A DNA stretch of 64,000 bases from Pontixanthobacter aquaemixtae (GTDB lineage: Bacteria; Pseudomonadota; Alphaproteobacteria; Sphingomonadales; Sphingomonadaceae), in NCBI RefSeq assembly GCF_009827395.1, contig NZ_WTYX01000002.1:806001-870000 (forward strand), written 5' to 3'. Shown piece after piece: positions 35,753-47,593 of the stretch. The translations under genes and the position numbers were made by a program. The notes below the pieces were generated by a model. The model made no database searches, was not told where the DNA came from, and saw only the letters and a program-made list of their open reading frames with translations. Positions within the stretch are counted from its first letter, which is position 1. Each line of letters starts with the position of its first letter.

Positions 35753-36838
35753 CTAGCCGCATTGTGCGCGGTGCAGCAATTTGTGGTCTGCGAGCACCAG
35801 CGCCATCATCGCTTCAACCACCGGGACACCGCGGATGCCAACGCATGGATCATGGCGGCCCTTGGTGCGGATTTCGGTTGCTTCGCCATCTGAGGTGATT
35901 GTCTCGACCGGTGTCAGGATCGAACTGGTTGGCTTGAAAGCGACACGGCATGTGACCGGCTGCCCTGTGCTGATCCCACCCGCGATGCCGCCGGCATGGT
36001 TGGACAGGAATTTCGGTTTGCCGTCGGCGTCCGGCCGCATGGCATCCGCATTGGCATCGCCCGTGGTCATTGATGCGGCAAACCCGTCACCAATCTCCAC
36101 GCCCTTGACGGCATTGACCCCCATCATTGCGGCGGCAAGATCGGCGCTTAATTTGCCATAGACCGGCGCACCCCAGCCCGCCGGAACGCCCTCGGCCCAG
36201 CAGGCAACTTGCGCGCCCACCGAATTGCCCGATTTGCGCGCTTCGTCGACCACCTTTTCCCATGCGGGCACGGTCTCGGGATCGGGGCAGAAGAACGGAT
36301 TGCGGGCAATTTCCTGCTCGTCAAAGCGCGAATAGAGCACCGGCGTCTCAGCGATCTGCTCTACCCAGCCGAGAATCTTCACTTCCGGAATAATCAGCCG
36401 GGCAATCGCCCCCGCCGCCACGCGCATTGCGGTTTCGCGCGCCGAACTGCGCCCGCCGCCGCGATAATCGCGGAAACCGTATTTCGCGTCATAAGCGTAG
36501 TCGGCATGGCCGGGGCGAAAGGCTTTGGCCACTTCGGAATAGTCTTTGCTGCGCTGATCGACATTCTCGATCATCAGGCTGATCGGTGTGCCGGTGGTGC
36601 GCTGTTTGCCATCGGGGGCCTCGAACACGCCGGACAGGATACGGACCTGGTCCGGCTCCTTGCGCTGCGTGGTGTATTTGGACTGGCCGGGCCGCCGCGC
36701 ATCAAGGAAGGGCTGGATATCCGCTTCGGTAAGCGCGATTCCCGGCGGGCAGCCATCGACCACCGCACCAATCGCGGGTCCATGGCTTTCGCCCCATGTG
36801 GTGAATCGAAGCACGCGGCCGAATGTGTTGACGCTCAT
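35753..36838 (-). CDS. aroC: Chorismate synthase
   Basis: 361 residues. Signatures: [20 protein letters not shown] at the start, [17 protein letters not shown], and the C-terminal [17 protein letters not shown]. It uses reduced FMN to make chorismate, the branch point for aromatic amino acids and folate. It is a single gene. A palindromic element lies 63 bp upstream. Confidence 0.97.
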   Translation of the reverse strand: MSVNTFGRVLRFTTWGESHGPAIGAVVDGCPPGIALTEADIQPFLDARRPGQSKYTTQRKEPDQVRILSGVFEAPDGKQRTTGTPISLMIENVDQRSKDYSEVAKAFRPGHADYAYDAKYGFRDYRGGGRSSARETAMRVAAGAIARLIIPEVKILGWVEQIAETPVLYSRFDEQEIARNPFFCPDPETVPAWEKVVDEARKSGNSVGAQVACWAEGVPAGWGAPVYGKLSADLAAAMMGVNAVKGVEIGDGFAASMTTGDANADAMRPDADGKPKFLSNHAGGIAGGISTGQPVTCRVAFKPTSSILTPVETITSDGEATEIRTKGRHDPCVGIRGVPVVEAMMALVLADHKLLHRAQCG

Positions 36839-36900
36839 GGGCGGAGCTTTGGCGCAAGTTTGCTGGCGTGTCCAATGGTGGTGAGCGTAGGATTTGTTGG

Positions 36901-37049
36901 TTCACACAAAGGCGCAAAGGCACGAAGATGTCACGCTTGCGGCAAAGCCGCTCTCCAAATCGCATGGTTCTACTTTCGGCCAGGGCCGCAGTTTTGATGC
37001 GGCGTCGCCGCTGGCACGCCATCTTCGCGCCTTAGTGTCTTCGTGCGAA
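36901..37049. mobile_element. MITE-like palindromic element between aroC and ruvA
   Basis: Imperfect ~30-bp terminal inverted repeats face each other at 36901-36930 (TTCACACAAAGGCGCAAAGG, then CACGAAGATG) and 37020-37049. The matching positions are the AAGGC and CGAAGATG words. The 149-bp unit carries no gene. The terminal sequence resembles dispersed repeats ending in TTCACACGAAGACACGAAGG seen in many bacterial genomes. Confidence 0.65.
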
Positions 37050-37361
37050 ACCAATCTGCTAAACGCTTTCCTACGGGCGGTCCGCTGTGCAAAAAGATCG
37101 AATGCGTGCGTACCTCACCCTATTCGATCGACTCGTTTTCCGCCCACGCCAGCAATTGCATGGACGGGAGGGGCGGGGGCGTCCCTCAGAACGCGGTGCA
37201 GCGTGAACGAGGTAATACTGCTTTATAAACAGACATTTAAAGAAATTCCCCTCGGTTGACAGGGTGTCGCCTTTGTCAACCATCTGTCACCCGATGCGCA
37301 GGATGACGATAACGCCAATCTGGTGCTGGCCAAACCGGTTGTTCTAAGGCAAGAACAAACC
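37050..37361. other. Gene-free region upstream of ruvA
   Basis: 312 bp with no credible coding frame. A TTGACA word (37256-37261) lies about 100 bp before ruvA and could be a -35 element, but no convincing -10 was identified. ruvC, which often precedes ruvA, is absent here. Confidence 0.35.
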
Positions 37362-37967
37362 ATGATCGCAAAGCTAAGAGGATTGCTCGACGAAACCGGT
37401 GAAGACTGGGCGGTGATCGACGTGCAGGGCGTCGGCTATCTGGTCCATTGTTCGACCAAGACGCTGGCCGCGCTGGGCGAAATTGGCGAAGCGTGTACGA
37501 TCTACACCGATTTGCAGGTGAGCGAGAACGATATGCGTCTGCTGGGCTTTGCCGAAGCGGCAGAGCGTGACTGGTTCCGCTTGCTGACGCAGGTTCAGGG
37601 CGTGGGCAGCAAAGTCGCGCTGGCAATCCTCTCCGCCCTGTCGACCGCCGAAGTGCAAACCGCCTGCGCCAATGGCGATGCGGCGATGGTTGCGCGCGCC
37701 AACGGCGTGGGGCCGAAACTGGCAGGCCGGATCGTCAATGAGCTGAAGGACAAGGCGGGCGCGCTTCCTGCCTCTGCCGATGGTGTTGCAGGCGTTGCGG
37801 TCACGCCGGCAGGCGGAGCAAGCGCCGATGCTGTCAGCGCGCTGGAGAACCTAGGCTTCAAACCCGCTGTGGCCGCGCGCGCCGTGGCGGCTGCTTTGGG
37901 GGAGCTTGGCGAAGATGCCAGCGAAAGCGATCTGATCCGCGTGGCATTGAAGAAGGCAGCGGGATGA
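37362..37967 (+). CDS. ruvA: Holliday junction branch migration protein RuvA
   Basis: 201 residues. The OB-fold N-terminus starts MIAKLRGLLDE and contains VIDVQGVGYLVHC. The helix-hairpin-helix pair is LTQVQGVGSKVALAILSAL and ARANGVGPKLAGRIVNELKDK, and domain III closes with DAVSALENLGF. RuvA tetramers bind Holliday junctions and load RuvB. ATG at 37362 matches homologues. The end overlaps the next gene by 4 bp. Confidence 0.97.
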   Translation: MIAKLRGLLDETGEDWAVIDVQGVGYLVHCSTKTLAALGEIGEACTIYTDLQVSENDMRLLGFAEAAERDWFRLLTQVQGVGSKVALAILSALSTAEVQTACANGDAAMVARANGVGPKLAGRIVNELKDKAGALPASADGVAGVAVTPAGGASADAVSALENLGFKPAVAARAVAAALGELGEDASESDLIRVALKKAAG

Positions 37968-38362
37968 CGGAAAGAAAAGCATCATGCCAATGCGGAGCGC
38001 TCTCCGCCACTTGCCGGGGCGAACCGGTGCGCGTTTCGGTATGCCACTGTCTAAACTGCAAAAAGCGCAGCGGCTCGGCATTCGCGGCGCAGGCCCGTTG
38101 GCCGGCTGACAAGGTGAATACACAGGGAGAGGACCGAGTCTGGCATCTGACTGCGGATAGCGGCGAAGTGAGCGAGCATCACTTCTGTCCCACTTGCGGT
38201 TCGGAAGTGTGGTATGTCGCACGCCCGCACCGTGACCTGATCGCTATTCCTATCGGAAATTTCGCCGACCCATCGTTTCCGCCGCCGTCCTATTCGGTCT
38301 ACGAAGACCGTCAGCATGACTGGGTGGCGGTGGTAGGCGAGGAGATAGAGCACTATGATTGA
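37964..38362 (+). CDS. GFA (CENP-V/glutathione-dependent formaldehyde-activating) family protein
   Basis: 132 residues. Zinc ligands of the GFA fold are clear: SCQCGALSATC, CHCLNCKKRSGSAF and HFCPTCGSEVWY. Members bind zinc, but most do not have a proven enzymatic role. The start overlaps the ruvA stop (ATGA), so translation is coupled. It is the first of three genes that separate ruvA from ruvB. Confidence 0.87.
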   Translation: MTERKASCQCGALSATCRGEPVRVSVCHCLNCKKRSGSAFAAQARWPADKVNTQGEDRVWHLTADSGEVSEHHFCPTCGSEVWYVARPHRDLIAIPIGNFADPSFPPPSYSVYEDRQHDWVAVVGEEIEHYD

Positions 38363-38401
38363 CCGGAGTGACTATGCTGCGGCGCCTTGGGGGGTAATGG
38401 C

Positions 38402-38959
38402 ATGAAATTCATTGGTTTTCTGCTGATGGTCTTGTTCGCGGTTCCCGCCGCGGCGCAGGATATGTCTATGTTCAAAACCGGCCCTGTGTTCGAGGATTTT
38501 GGCCCTCATGCACCGGTTGAAGGCGTGGATTCGGTTCCCGCCGACACCGAGTTTTCCGTCGCGTTTGATGTCGCCAAAGCTGCCGAGGATGGCACGCGCA
38601 ATCGCGGCTTTGAAAGCGCGGCGCGGTTTATCAATATGCATGTCGCGGCGGGCGTCGATCCGGACAATATCCGCATTGCGGTGGTGGTGCATGGCAAGGC
38701 TTCGCTCGACCTGCTCGATGACGCCGCATGGGCCGCGCGCCAGCCGGTGGGAGAAGAAGAGGAAGCGCCCGACAACCCGTCCAGCGCGATGATCCGCGCC
38801 ATGCTCGATCACGGCGTCCGCTTCATCCTCTGCGGGCAAAGCGGCGCGGCGCACGGGATCAAGCAGGAGGACCTGATCCCCGGCGTCGAAACCGCCCTGT
38901 CCGCGATGACCGCGCATGCGCTGCTGCAACAAGGCGGCTATACGGTGAATCCGTTTTGA
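38402..38959 (+). CDS. DsrE family protein, exported
   Basis: 185 residues with a signal peptide (MKFIGFLLMVLFAVPAAAQ). The DsrE/F-like fold is suggested by SVAFDVAKAAEDGTRNRGF, NIRIAVVVHGKASLDLL and RFILCGQSGAAHGI, with one Cys in the FILCGQS position where sulfur-carrying members have it. A sulfur-transfer role is inference. ATG at 38402 has a G-run upstream. Its stop overlaps the next start (TGATG). Confidence 0.75.
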   Translation: MKFIGFLLMVLFAVPAAAQDMSMFKTGPVFEDFGPHAPVEGVDSVPADTEFSVAFDVAKAAEDGTRNRGFESAARFINMHVAAGVDPDNIRIAVVVHGKASLDLLDDAAWAARQPVGEEEEAPDNPSSAMIRAMLDHGVRFILCGQSGAAHGIKQEDLIPGVETALSAMTAHALLQQGGYTVNPF

Positions 38960-39486
38960 TGGGGTCGACCAGCTCTGCGGTCGTAGCGGCTCTGGCTGCC
39001 CTTCTAGGTGCAGTTGCAGCGGGAGCTGTGCAGGCAATCCTTCGCTGGCAAGACCGGAGTAAGGAGATCGAAGCGATCCGAGCTGCTTTCGTAACGGAAG
39101 TTGCCGAGATTTGTCGACTAATTCGATTTCGCAAGTACGCCGAAACCACTCGGCAACTGGTGAACGATCTCAAGCAAGATCAAGAACAAACTGGCGTAAT
39201 GGTCGCAGATTTGCGGGAGGATTACTTCTCAGTTTTCCATGCACTTGCCCCACAACTTGGAAAGCTGGAGCCTGATGAGGCAACACAAATCGTTAGGTTC
39301 TACATGCTTTGCAAATCTGCCAAGGACAGCATTATGCCCGATGGCGTGATGGTAGAAAATGAGGATCATGATCTGGCTCTTGAGAACGCTCTTCAGTTGC
39401 TGACTCTAATGACGGAGGCGCTACGTTTGGGTGATCAGATCGCACAATGGATTCCCCAGATTGCGCCCCTTCGGACCACAAAATGA
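38959..39486 (+). CDS. Hypothetical membrane-anchored helical protein between dsrE-like gene and ruvB
   Basis: 175 residues. One N-terminal membrane helix (about 6-27), then an almost wholly helical, charged cytoplasmic part ([20 protein letters not shown]; later [14 protein letters not shown]). No family recognised. Its codon use is visibly more AT-rich than its neighbours (frequent GAA, CAA, ACT, GAT), which suggests recent acquisition. It overlaps the DsrE-like gene and ruvB at both ends, so it is still translated in the operon. Confidence 0.7.
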   Translation: MGSTSSAVVAALAALLGAVAAGAVQAILRWQDRSKEIEAIRAAFVTEVAEICRLIRFRKYAETTRQLVNDLKQDQEQTGVMVADLREDYFSVFHALAPQLGKLEPDEATQIVRFYMLCKSAKDSIMPDGVMVENEDHDLALENALQLLTLMTEALRLGDQIAQWIPQIAPLRTTK

Positions 39487-40571
39487 CCGATAACCCCGAC
39501 CTTTCCCCCGAGCGCCAGCCGGAAGACCAGGACGCTGCACTGCGCCCCAAATCGCTTGACGAGTTTGTCGGGCAGGAGGCCGCGCGCGATAATCTGCGCG
39601 TGTTTATCGAGAGCGCCAAATCGCGCGACGAGGCGATGGATCATGTGCTGTTTTTCGGGCCTCCCGGCCTCGGCAAAACCACGCTGGCGCAGATTGTCGC
39701 TAAGGAACTGGGCGTGGGATTTCGCGCCACCTCGGGTCCGGTAATCGCCAAGGCTGGTGATCTGGCGGCGCTGCTGACCAATCTTGAAGAGGGCGATGTC
39801 CTGTTCATCGACGAGATCCACCGGCTCAATCCGGTGGTCGAGGAAGTGCTCTATCCCGCGATGGAGGACCGCGCGCTCGATATTATCATCGGCGAGGGAC
39901 CGTCCGCGCGCAGCGTGCGGATCGATTTGCCGCCCTTCACGCTGGTCGGTGCGACCACGCGGCAGGGCCTGCTGACCACGCCTTTGCGCGACCGGTTTGG
40001 CATCCCCGTCCGGCTCAATTTCTACACCGAAGAGGAGCTGGAGCGCGTGGTGACGCGCGGGGCGAAACTGCTTGATATGGCAATAGAATCCGCGGGCGCG
40101 CGCGAGATAGCGCGGCGCGCGCGCGGGACGCCGCGCGTTGCGGGCCGGTTGATGCGGCGGGTGCGCGATTTCGCCCATGTCGCGGGCGATGGCGTCGTGA
40201 CTGCGAAGATCGCCGACGAGGCGCTCACCCGTCTGGAAGTCGATCGATTGGGGCTTGACGCAATGGACAGACGCTATCTGCATATGATCGCGGATATCTA
40301 CAAAGGCGGTCCGGTCGGGGTGGAAACTCTGGCCGCCGGCTTGGCCGAGCCGCGCGATACGATCGAGGAAGTTGTCGAGCCATTCCTGATCCAGCTGGGC
40401 CTGGTTGCCCGTACGGCACGCGGGCGCCAGTTGAATGATCGCGGGTGGGAGCATCTGGACTTGAAACCACCTGTTCAAAGCACCAATTCGGGCGGCGAAT
40501 CGGCGAATCACGGCCAAAGTGATTCGGATCCAGAAACGCTCCAAACAGGCTTGTTCGACAAAAAAAGTTAA
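39483..40571 (+). CDS. ruvB: Holliday junction branch migration ATPase RuvB
   Basis: 362 residues. AAA+ motifs: Walker [20 protein letters not shown], Walker [14 protein letters not shown], sensor 1 [20 protein letters not shown], and the winged helix with [18 protein letters not shown] Ser/Asn/Asp-rich tail (about 335-362) is extra. RuvB drives branch migration with RuvA. ATG at 39483 overlaps the preceding stop (ATGA). Confidence 0.97.
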   Translation: MTDNPDLSPERQPEDQDAALRPKSLDEFVGQEAARDNLRVFIESAKSRDEAMDHVLFFGPPGLGKTTLAQIVAKELGVGFRATSGPVIAKAGDLAALLTNLEEGDVLFIDEIHRLNPVVEEVLYPAMEDRALDIIIGEGPSARSVRIDLPPFTLVGATTRQGLLTTPLRDRFGIPVRLNFYTEEELERVVTRGAKLLDMAIESAGAREIARRARGTPRVAGRLMRRVRDFAHVAGDGVVTAKIADEALTRLEVDRLGLDAMDRRYLHMIADIYKGGPVGVETLAAGLAEPRDTIEEVVEPFLIQLGLVARTARGRQLNDRGWEHLDLKPPVQSTNSGGESANHGQSDSDPETLQTGLFDKKS

Positions 40572-40786
40572 TGCCGCGGTAGGGTTTACGGCGATTTCGG
40601 TTCCATTGTGGGACAGGTCGGCCAAACGCGCCGTTCATCGCGCAGAAATTTTCGCGAAAGGCGGATTTTGATGGTTAATTTGATTGCCGCTTAAGGGGTG
40701 GTGGCGTTTCTTGTTGTGACAGGGATGTGAATGGAGGCGGACCCGCTGCTCTCCAGATATTCCAGAAGTAACAAGAGAGTTTGCCC

Positions 40787-42742
40787 ATGTCGGTAAAAAT
40801 GGCCCTAGCGAAATTGTCTGCGACTGCAGCAGGCGGCGCGCTTCTAGCAGGTGGTGCAGTGCATGTCGCTGAACCACCGGTAACAGATGCTCCGCAGTAT
40901 AAATCGGTGAAACAGCCGGTTGTAAAGCGCGCGCAGCCCGTACGCTATGTGAAGGAACGCCCGACCACGCGGAAGCGTGTCGTTCGCACAGAACCACGCA
41001 CGCGCCGTATCGTGCGCCGAGAAGTTGAATGTGTGCCGGTAACCGGCAGCGTTGCTTACGGTCCGAACGGACAACCTATTCACGGCGGTGGCATTGGTGC
41101 CATTGGCGGCGCCTACGCGGGTGGTGCAGCCTATGCCGGTCAAACTCATTATCGCGGTACGGGGGCTCGTGCCGGCGCAGATTACGCTGATGGTTGCGCG
41201 CCAGCCTATCAGATGGCGCTCGCCGCTATTCCGGCCCCTTATGCACCACCACCACAGCCACCCATTACCGGCGGTGGCAGCGGCGGCGTAACCGTTATCG
41301 GCGGTAGCGGCGGCTTCGGCGGCGGATTTGGTGGAGGCTTCTTCGGCGGCTTCTTCGGCGGTTCGGGCGGTTCAGGCGGCAGCGTTGTTGTCAGCTCGAC
41401 CACCACCACTTCGGGCGGTACGTCATCGGGCGGCTCATCGTCTGGCGGCGACATCATTATCGATATCGATAACAGCAGCGGCGGCAGCGGCGGCACCAGC
41501 ACAAGCACCGGCGGTGTAACCAGCACCACCGGCGGCAGCACCACTGGCGGCATCAGCAGCACCTCGGGCAATGTCTCTTCGACATCAAGCTCCGGCGGCA
41601 GCAGCACGACCACCGGCGGCGTCAGCACATCGACCGGCGGCATTTCGACTTCGACCACAACCGGCGGTGTCTCGACTTCTACCGGTGGCGTTTCGACATC
41701 AACGGGCGGTGTTTCGACATCGACCGGCAGCGTCTCGAGCTCGTCGGGCAATGTCTCCAGCTCTTCGGGTAACGTATCGAGCTCGAGCGGCAATGTTTCG
41801 AGCTCCAGCGGCAACGTGTCGAGCTCTTCGGGCAATGTTTCCAGTTCGTCTGGCAATGTCTCCAGCTCGTCCGGCAATGTGTCGAGCTCGAGCAGCAGCT
41901 CGTCCAGCTCGAGCAGCTCGTCATCATCTTCGAGCTCCTCGTCTTCGAGCGGCAACACAACCGGCGGCATGTCGTCCAATGGCGGATCGAACGGCTCTAG
42001 CGGTTCATCCTCTTCGAGCAGTTCTTCGTCTTCGAGCTCCAGCTCGTCATCGTCGGGCGGTTCGAATGGCGGCTCGAACGGTGGATCGGGCAGCTCCAGC
42101 AGCTCGTCATCCAGCTCCAGCTCGTCCAGCTCTTCGTCTTCGGGCGGCAGCAATGGCGGCACCAGCGGTCACCCAGGAACCACTACCGGTGGTTCGGGCG
42201 GCTCGAGCAGTTCCTCGTCCTCTTCGTCGAGCAGCAGCTCTTCGTCTTCGTCGGGTGGCAGCAATGGCGGCACCAGCGGGATGACTTCGACTGGCGGTTC
42301 GACCGGTTCTAGCTCGAGCAGCTCTTCGTCATCATCCAGCTCCAGCTCTTCGAGCTCGGGTGGTAGCAATGGCGGCGCAACCTCGAGCGGTTCGTCTTCG
42401 AGCAGCTCTTCGTCTTCCAGCTCCAGCTCTTCTTCGGGCGGCAGCACGGGCGGCGCAACGTCGAGCGGTTCTTCGTCCAGCAGCTCTTCGTCGAGCGGCA
42501 GCTCGTCATCGTCGGGCGGTACATCGGGCGTGATCACAAGCTCGACCAGCTCGTCGTCATCTTCGTCGAGCAGCAGCTCATCATCGTCCAGCAGCTCTTC
42601 TTCGAGCAGCTCTTCGAGCTCGGGTATGACCTCGACATCGAGCGGTACGCAGGTTCCTGCACCGCCAATGATGATCCTGTTCGGTATGGCTGCAGCAGCA
42701 GTTCTCGGACGCCGGAAGTTCAAACTCAAGAAAGCCGCGTAA
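40787..42742 (+). CDS. Giant Ser/Gly/Thr low-complexity surface protein with PEP-CTERM-like tail
   Basis: 651 residues. A signal-like N-terminus (MSVKMALAKLSATAAGGALL) is followed by a basic region (40-85) and a Gly/Tyr/Ala-rich segment (95-160). Then come more than 400 residues of Ser, Gly, Thr and Asn: (V/I)STST-TGG units, seven GNVSSSS-type units, and about six poly-Ser blocks separated by GGSNGG. The C-terminus VPAPPMMILFGMAAAAVLG with RRKFKLKKAA resembles a PEP-CTERM sorting signal: a short Pro motif, a membrane helix and a basic tail. It is probably exported and glycosylated or adhesive. A terminator follows. Confidence 0.8.
   Translation: MSVKMALAKLSATAAGGALLAGGAVHVAEPPVTDAPQYKSVKQPVVKRAQPVRYVKERPTTRKRVVRTEPRTRRIVRREVECVPVTGSVAYGPNGQPIHGGGIGAIGGAYAGGAAYAGQTHYRGTGARAGADYADGCAPAYQMALAAIPAPYAPPPQPPITGGGSGGVTVIGGSGGFGGGFGGGFFGGFFGGSGGSGGSVVVSSTTTTSGGTSSGGSSSGGDIIIDIDNSSGGSGGTSTSTGGVTSTTGGSTTGGISSTSGNVSSTSSSGGSSTTTGGVSTSTGGISTSTTTGGVSTSTGGVSTSTGGVSTSTGSVSSSSGNVSSSSGNVSSSSGNVSSSSGNVSSSSGNVSSSSGNVSSSSGNVSSSSSSSSSSSSSSSSSSSSSSSGNTTGGMSSNGGSNGSSGSSSSSSSSSSSSSSSSSGGSNGGSNGGSGSSSSSSSSSSSSSSSSSGGSNGGTSGHPGTTTGGSGGSSSSSSSSSSSSSSSSSGGSNGGTSGMTSTGGSTGSSSSSSSSSSSSSSSSSGGSNGGATSSGSSSSSSSSSSSSSSSGGSTGGATSSGSSSSSSSSSGSSSSSGGTSGVITSSTSSSSSSSSSSSSSSSSSSSSSSSSSGMTSTSSGTQVPAPPMMILFGMAAAAVLGRRKFKLKKAA
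41732..41878 (+). repeat. Seven tandem 21-bp units coding VSSSSGN
   Basis: Seven in-frame 21-bp units encode the identical heptapeptide VSSSSGN (a partial eighth follows). Synonymous codons vary freely between units: Val is GTC, GTA, GTT or GTG, and Ser uses TCG, TCC, TCT, AGC and AGT. The peptide repeat is therefore better conserved than its DNA. Confidence 0.9.
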
Positions 42743-42767
42743 CAGCGACTTTCGGAACTTCAGACCA

Positions 42768-42799
42768 AAAGGGCGGCCTCTCAACGGGCCGCCCTTTTT
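42768..42799 (+). terminator. Terminator of the Ser-rich protein gene
   Basis: AAAGGGCGGCC (42768-42778) pairs perfectly with GGCCGCCCTTT (42787-42797); five T residues end at 42799. It lies 25 bp after the stop codon. Confidence 0.9.
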
Positions 42800-42826
42800 C
42801 TTTGTCCGGAGATTTCGCCGCTGCGT

Positions 42827-43342
42827 TCAGCTGTCGCTTGCAGTATCCGCGCTGACCCAGTCCACATCGCTGGTCGGCACGACATCAGCCAATTCCCACA
42901 CATTGGTATAGCCATAACCGTGGAGGTTGATGAATGTCGGGATGTTCAGCGCGAGCGGCGCCCGCTTGCTGACGACCGGCGCAACGTTGTCGCTGAAATT
43001 GTTGTTGCAGTAGATCAGGATCGGCCGGTTGGTATCGGTTCCCAGCACTTTCGCCAGCTTTTCGTCAGTGAAATCGGAAAATGGCAGATTGATCGCGCCT
43101 TCAATATGGCCGTTCTTGAAGGCCGCGGCCGATCTTGTGTCGAGCAAGACTGCGTCACCTTCCTGCAACTTGGCTAGGAAGGCATCGAGCGAAAGCCGGT
43201 GCTGCTCACGCGTTTCGGCAAGCTCGATCGTCAACGCTACGAAGCCGTCATAGTCGATCTGCGGATTGGCATCTTGGGCGGATAGCGGGGCCGCGGCGAG
43301 GATTGCCGCGCAGGCTGTGCTCAAAGCGAAAGCGCGCATCAT
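42827..43342 (-). CDS. Exported rhodanese-like domain protein
   Basis: 171 residues with a signal peptide (about 1-23, ending PLSAQ). The rhodanese domain has LLDTRSAAAFKNGHIEGAINLPFSD and the active-site loop ILIYCNNNFSDN with the catalytic Cys. It would act in periplasmic sulfur or thiol chemistry; the substrate is unknown. ATG at 43342 follows GGGAGACC. Confidence 0.87.
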   Translation of the reverse strand: MMRAFALSTACAAILAAAPLSAQDANPQIDYDGFVALTIELAETREQHRLSLDAFLAKLQEGDAVLLDTRSAAAFKNGHIEGAINLPFSDFTDEKLAKVLGTDTNRPILIYCNNNFSDNVAPVVSKRAPLALNIPTFINLHGYGYTNVWELADVVPTSDVDWVSADTASDS

Positions 43343-43402
43343 GGTCTCCCTTGCAAAATTCGAAGGGAAATCTGCGCGAGCGGCTCTTTACGATCGCTGA
43401 AT

Positions 43403-43433
43403 AAAAAAGGGCCCCGCCGGAGCGGAGCCCTTT
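43403..43433 (-). terminator. acnA intrinsic terminator
   Basis: On the minus strand AAAGGGCTCCGC and GCGGGGCCCTTT form a 12-bp stem with one wobble pair and a four-base loop (43406-43433), followed by a T-run (43403-43408). It lies 21 bp after the acnA stop codon. Confidence 0.85.
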
Positions 43434-43454
43434 CATGTTCGGTTGAACGCTGCC

Positions 43455-46127
<2,673 letters not shown>

Positions 46128-46346
46128 CTGGTGGAGTGTCCTTTTTCCGAGAATGGGACCCGCTCGGCAACCCGATTTGATCGTGGAAACGGCGGGTGAA
46201 TTTTCAATGCTGCACCTGCTCTCTCAGGCGCGGTTGGTCAAGTGCGTAAGGCGGCCAAACAGAGTTTTACATGTGTTTACTGGCCCGATTTTACAAATTT
46301 GGTTAGCGGTTGGTGAAACGGTGCTTCGGCACAGAGAGGGGAAGTG

Positions 46347-46532
46347 ATGGATCAGCCGGCAAAGAATAACTCGCAAACCGCCGGATCGAACTCGCAAGCG
46401 CTGACACAATTGCGCATGGGGCTGTTGGGCACAGCAAGCGCAATTATTTTGTGCTTTGCAGCCGCATTCGCATTTTCAGGCACCTCAAGTCAGGCAAACG
46501 GGACCGAAGCTTCTTCATCCACCACCGATTAA
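46347..46532 (+). CDS. Small single-span membrane protein
   Basis: 61 residues. A polar N-terminus (MDQPAKNNSQTAGSNSQ) leads into one membrane helix (about 25-44, LLGTASAIILCFAAAFAFSG) and a short Ser/Thr-rich tail. ATG at 46347 is preceded by GAGGGGAAGTG, a strong ribosome binding site, which supports real translation. No family recognised. Its end overlaps the convergent transporter gene by 4 bp. Confidence 0.62.
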   Translation: MDQPAKNNSQTAGSNSQALTQLRMGLLGTASAIILCFAAAFAFSGTSSQANGTEASSSTTD

Positions 46533-47440
46533 AGAAGCGTCTGGTCCGGGCCTCTTCGGGTCGCGAGGAGGCATCCGGAAACGATCATCATGGCCCCAGC
46601 AATGGTGGTTATGGTGATCGTTTCTTCAAAGAACATCCACCCGAACAGTGCGGCCCAAAGGAAGCCCGAATATTCCATCGGCACCAAAGACTGTGCCTCC
46701 GCCCGGGCATAGGCCCATGTAATCGCGAATGCCCCGATCAGCGTCAGAATGGCCGCAGCGGTTATGTCAACAAAAGCCCCGGCGGCGGGCATCGCAAAGA
46801 ACCACGGAGCAAAGACAGCCAACACCAAACCGCCGACCCCGCTGTGAAATGTGGTCGCTTCGGTCGGGCTGGAGACCAGGGCCTGTTTGCGAATAATGAT
46901 GAAATTGACCGCGTATAGGAGCGTCGAAAACAGGATCGCGGCGAGGCCTTTGAGCGTTTCGGTGTCGAATTCCGCCGCGCCCATGCGCCCGCTGACGATG
47001 ATAATTGTGCCGACCAATCCCAAGACAGACGCACCGATAGCTTCGCGCCTGATTTTTTCGTCCAGCCAGATCGCGGCAAGATACAGCGCGATCAGCGGCG
47101 CAATAAATGAAATCGCGATTGCTTCAGCGATGGGCAATTTGGTCAGCGCGTAGAAAAAGCTCAGCGCCATAAATGTCGACACCGTTCCGCGAAGAATGTG
47201 TAGGTTTAGAATCGCGCGCGTAGGCCAACGTCCGCCGCTCCCCAGCCAGACGGGGGCGATCAAAACCGTCGCAATTACAGAGCGTAAAACCGCGGCGCTG
47301 TAAGCCCCGGCGGCAAGCGCAGCGCCTTTCATGAAGGCGTCCATCAGCGAAAGCGCACACACCCCAAGCAGCGCGGCAAGAAAGGGAAACAAGGCGCGCC
47401 GTTCGGACATAAAGGCGCGCATAGAGCGTGTGTTGCCCAT
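46529..47440 (-). CDS. DMT-superfamily transporter, EamA domain
   Basis: 303 residues from ATG 47440, with ten predicted membrane helices in two EamA repeats. Segments such as FYALTKLPIAEAIAISFIAP and WAYARAEAQSLVPMEYSGFL are characteristic of the RhaT/EamA drug/metabolite exporters. Substrate unknown. The frame remains open to 47581, but those residues are not hydrophobic and overlap the promoter of the next gene. ATG 47410 is another possible start. Confidence 0.85.
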   Translation of the reverse strand: MGNTRSMRAFMSERRALFPFLAALLGVCALSLMDAFMKGAALAAGAYSAAVLRSVIATVLIAPVWLGSGGRWPTRAILNLHILRGTVSTFMALSFFYALTKLPIAEAIAISFIAPLIALYLAAIWLDEKIRREAIGASVLGLVGTIIIVSGRMGAAEFDTETLKGLAAILFSTLLYAVNFIIIRKQALVSSPTEATTFHSGVGGLVLAVFAPWFFAMPAAGAFVDITAAAILTLIGAFAITWAYARAEAQSLVPMEYSGFLWAALFGWMFFEETITITTIAGAMMIVSGCLLATRRGPDQTLL

Positions 47441-47593
47441 CGTCACTATCTTGTGATGATTCAGCCCCCAGTCAGCGATGATGCTTGATGCGCGGTAAAG
47501 GATAAGGCAAAATAACATCGTGTTGGGCGATGCGCGGAAATTCCGCCGCAAGCTGCCCGATGCGCAAGAATAATGGGACACGACGTGAAGAGT

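Noticed and set aside
41732-41878. Regularly spaced repeats as a CRISPR array
   Set aside because: The units are in-frame coding repeats without unique spacers.
41239-42162. 307-residue minus-strand frame rich in Pro, Glu, Leu and Asp opposite the Ser-rich gene
   Set aside because: A reverse reading of the TCG/AGC repeats; the plus-strand gene has signal, C-terminal tail and terminator.
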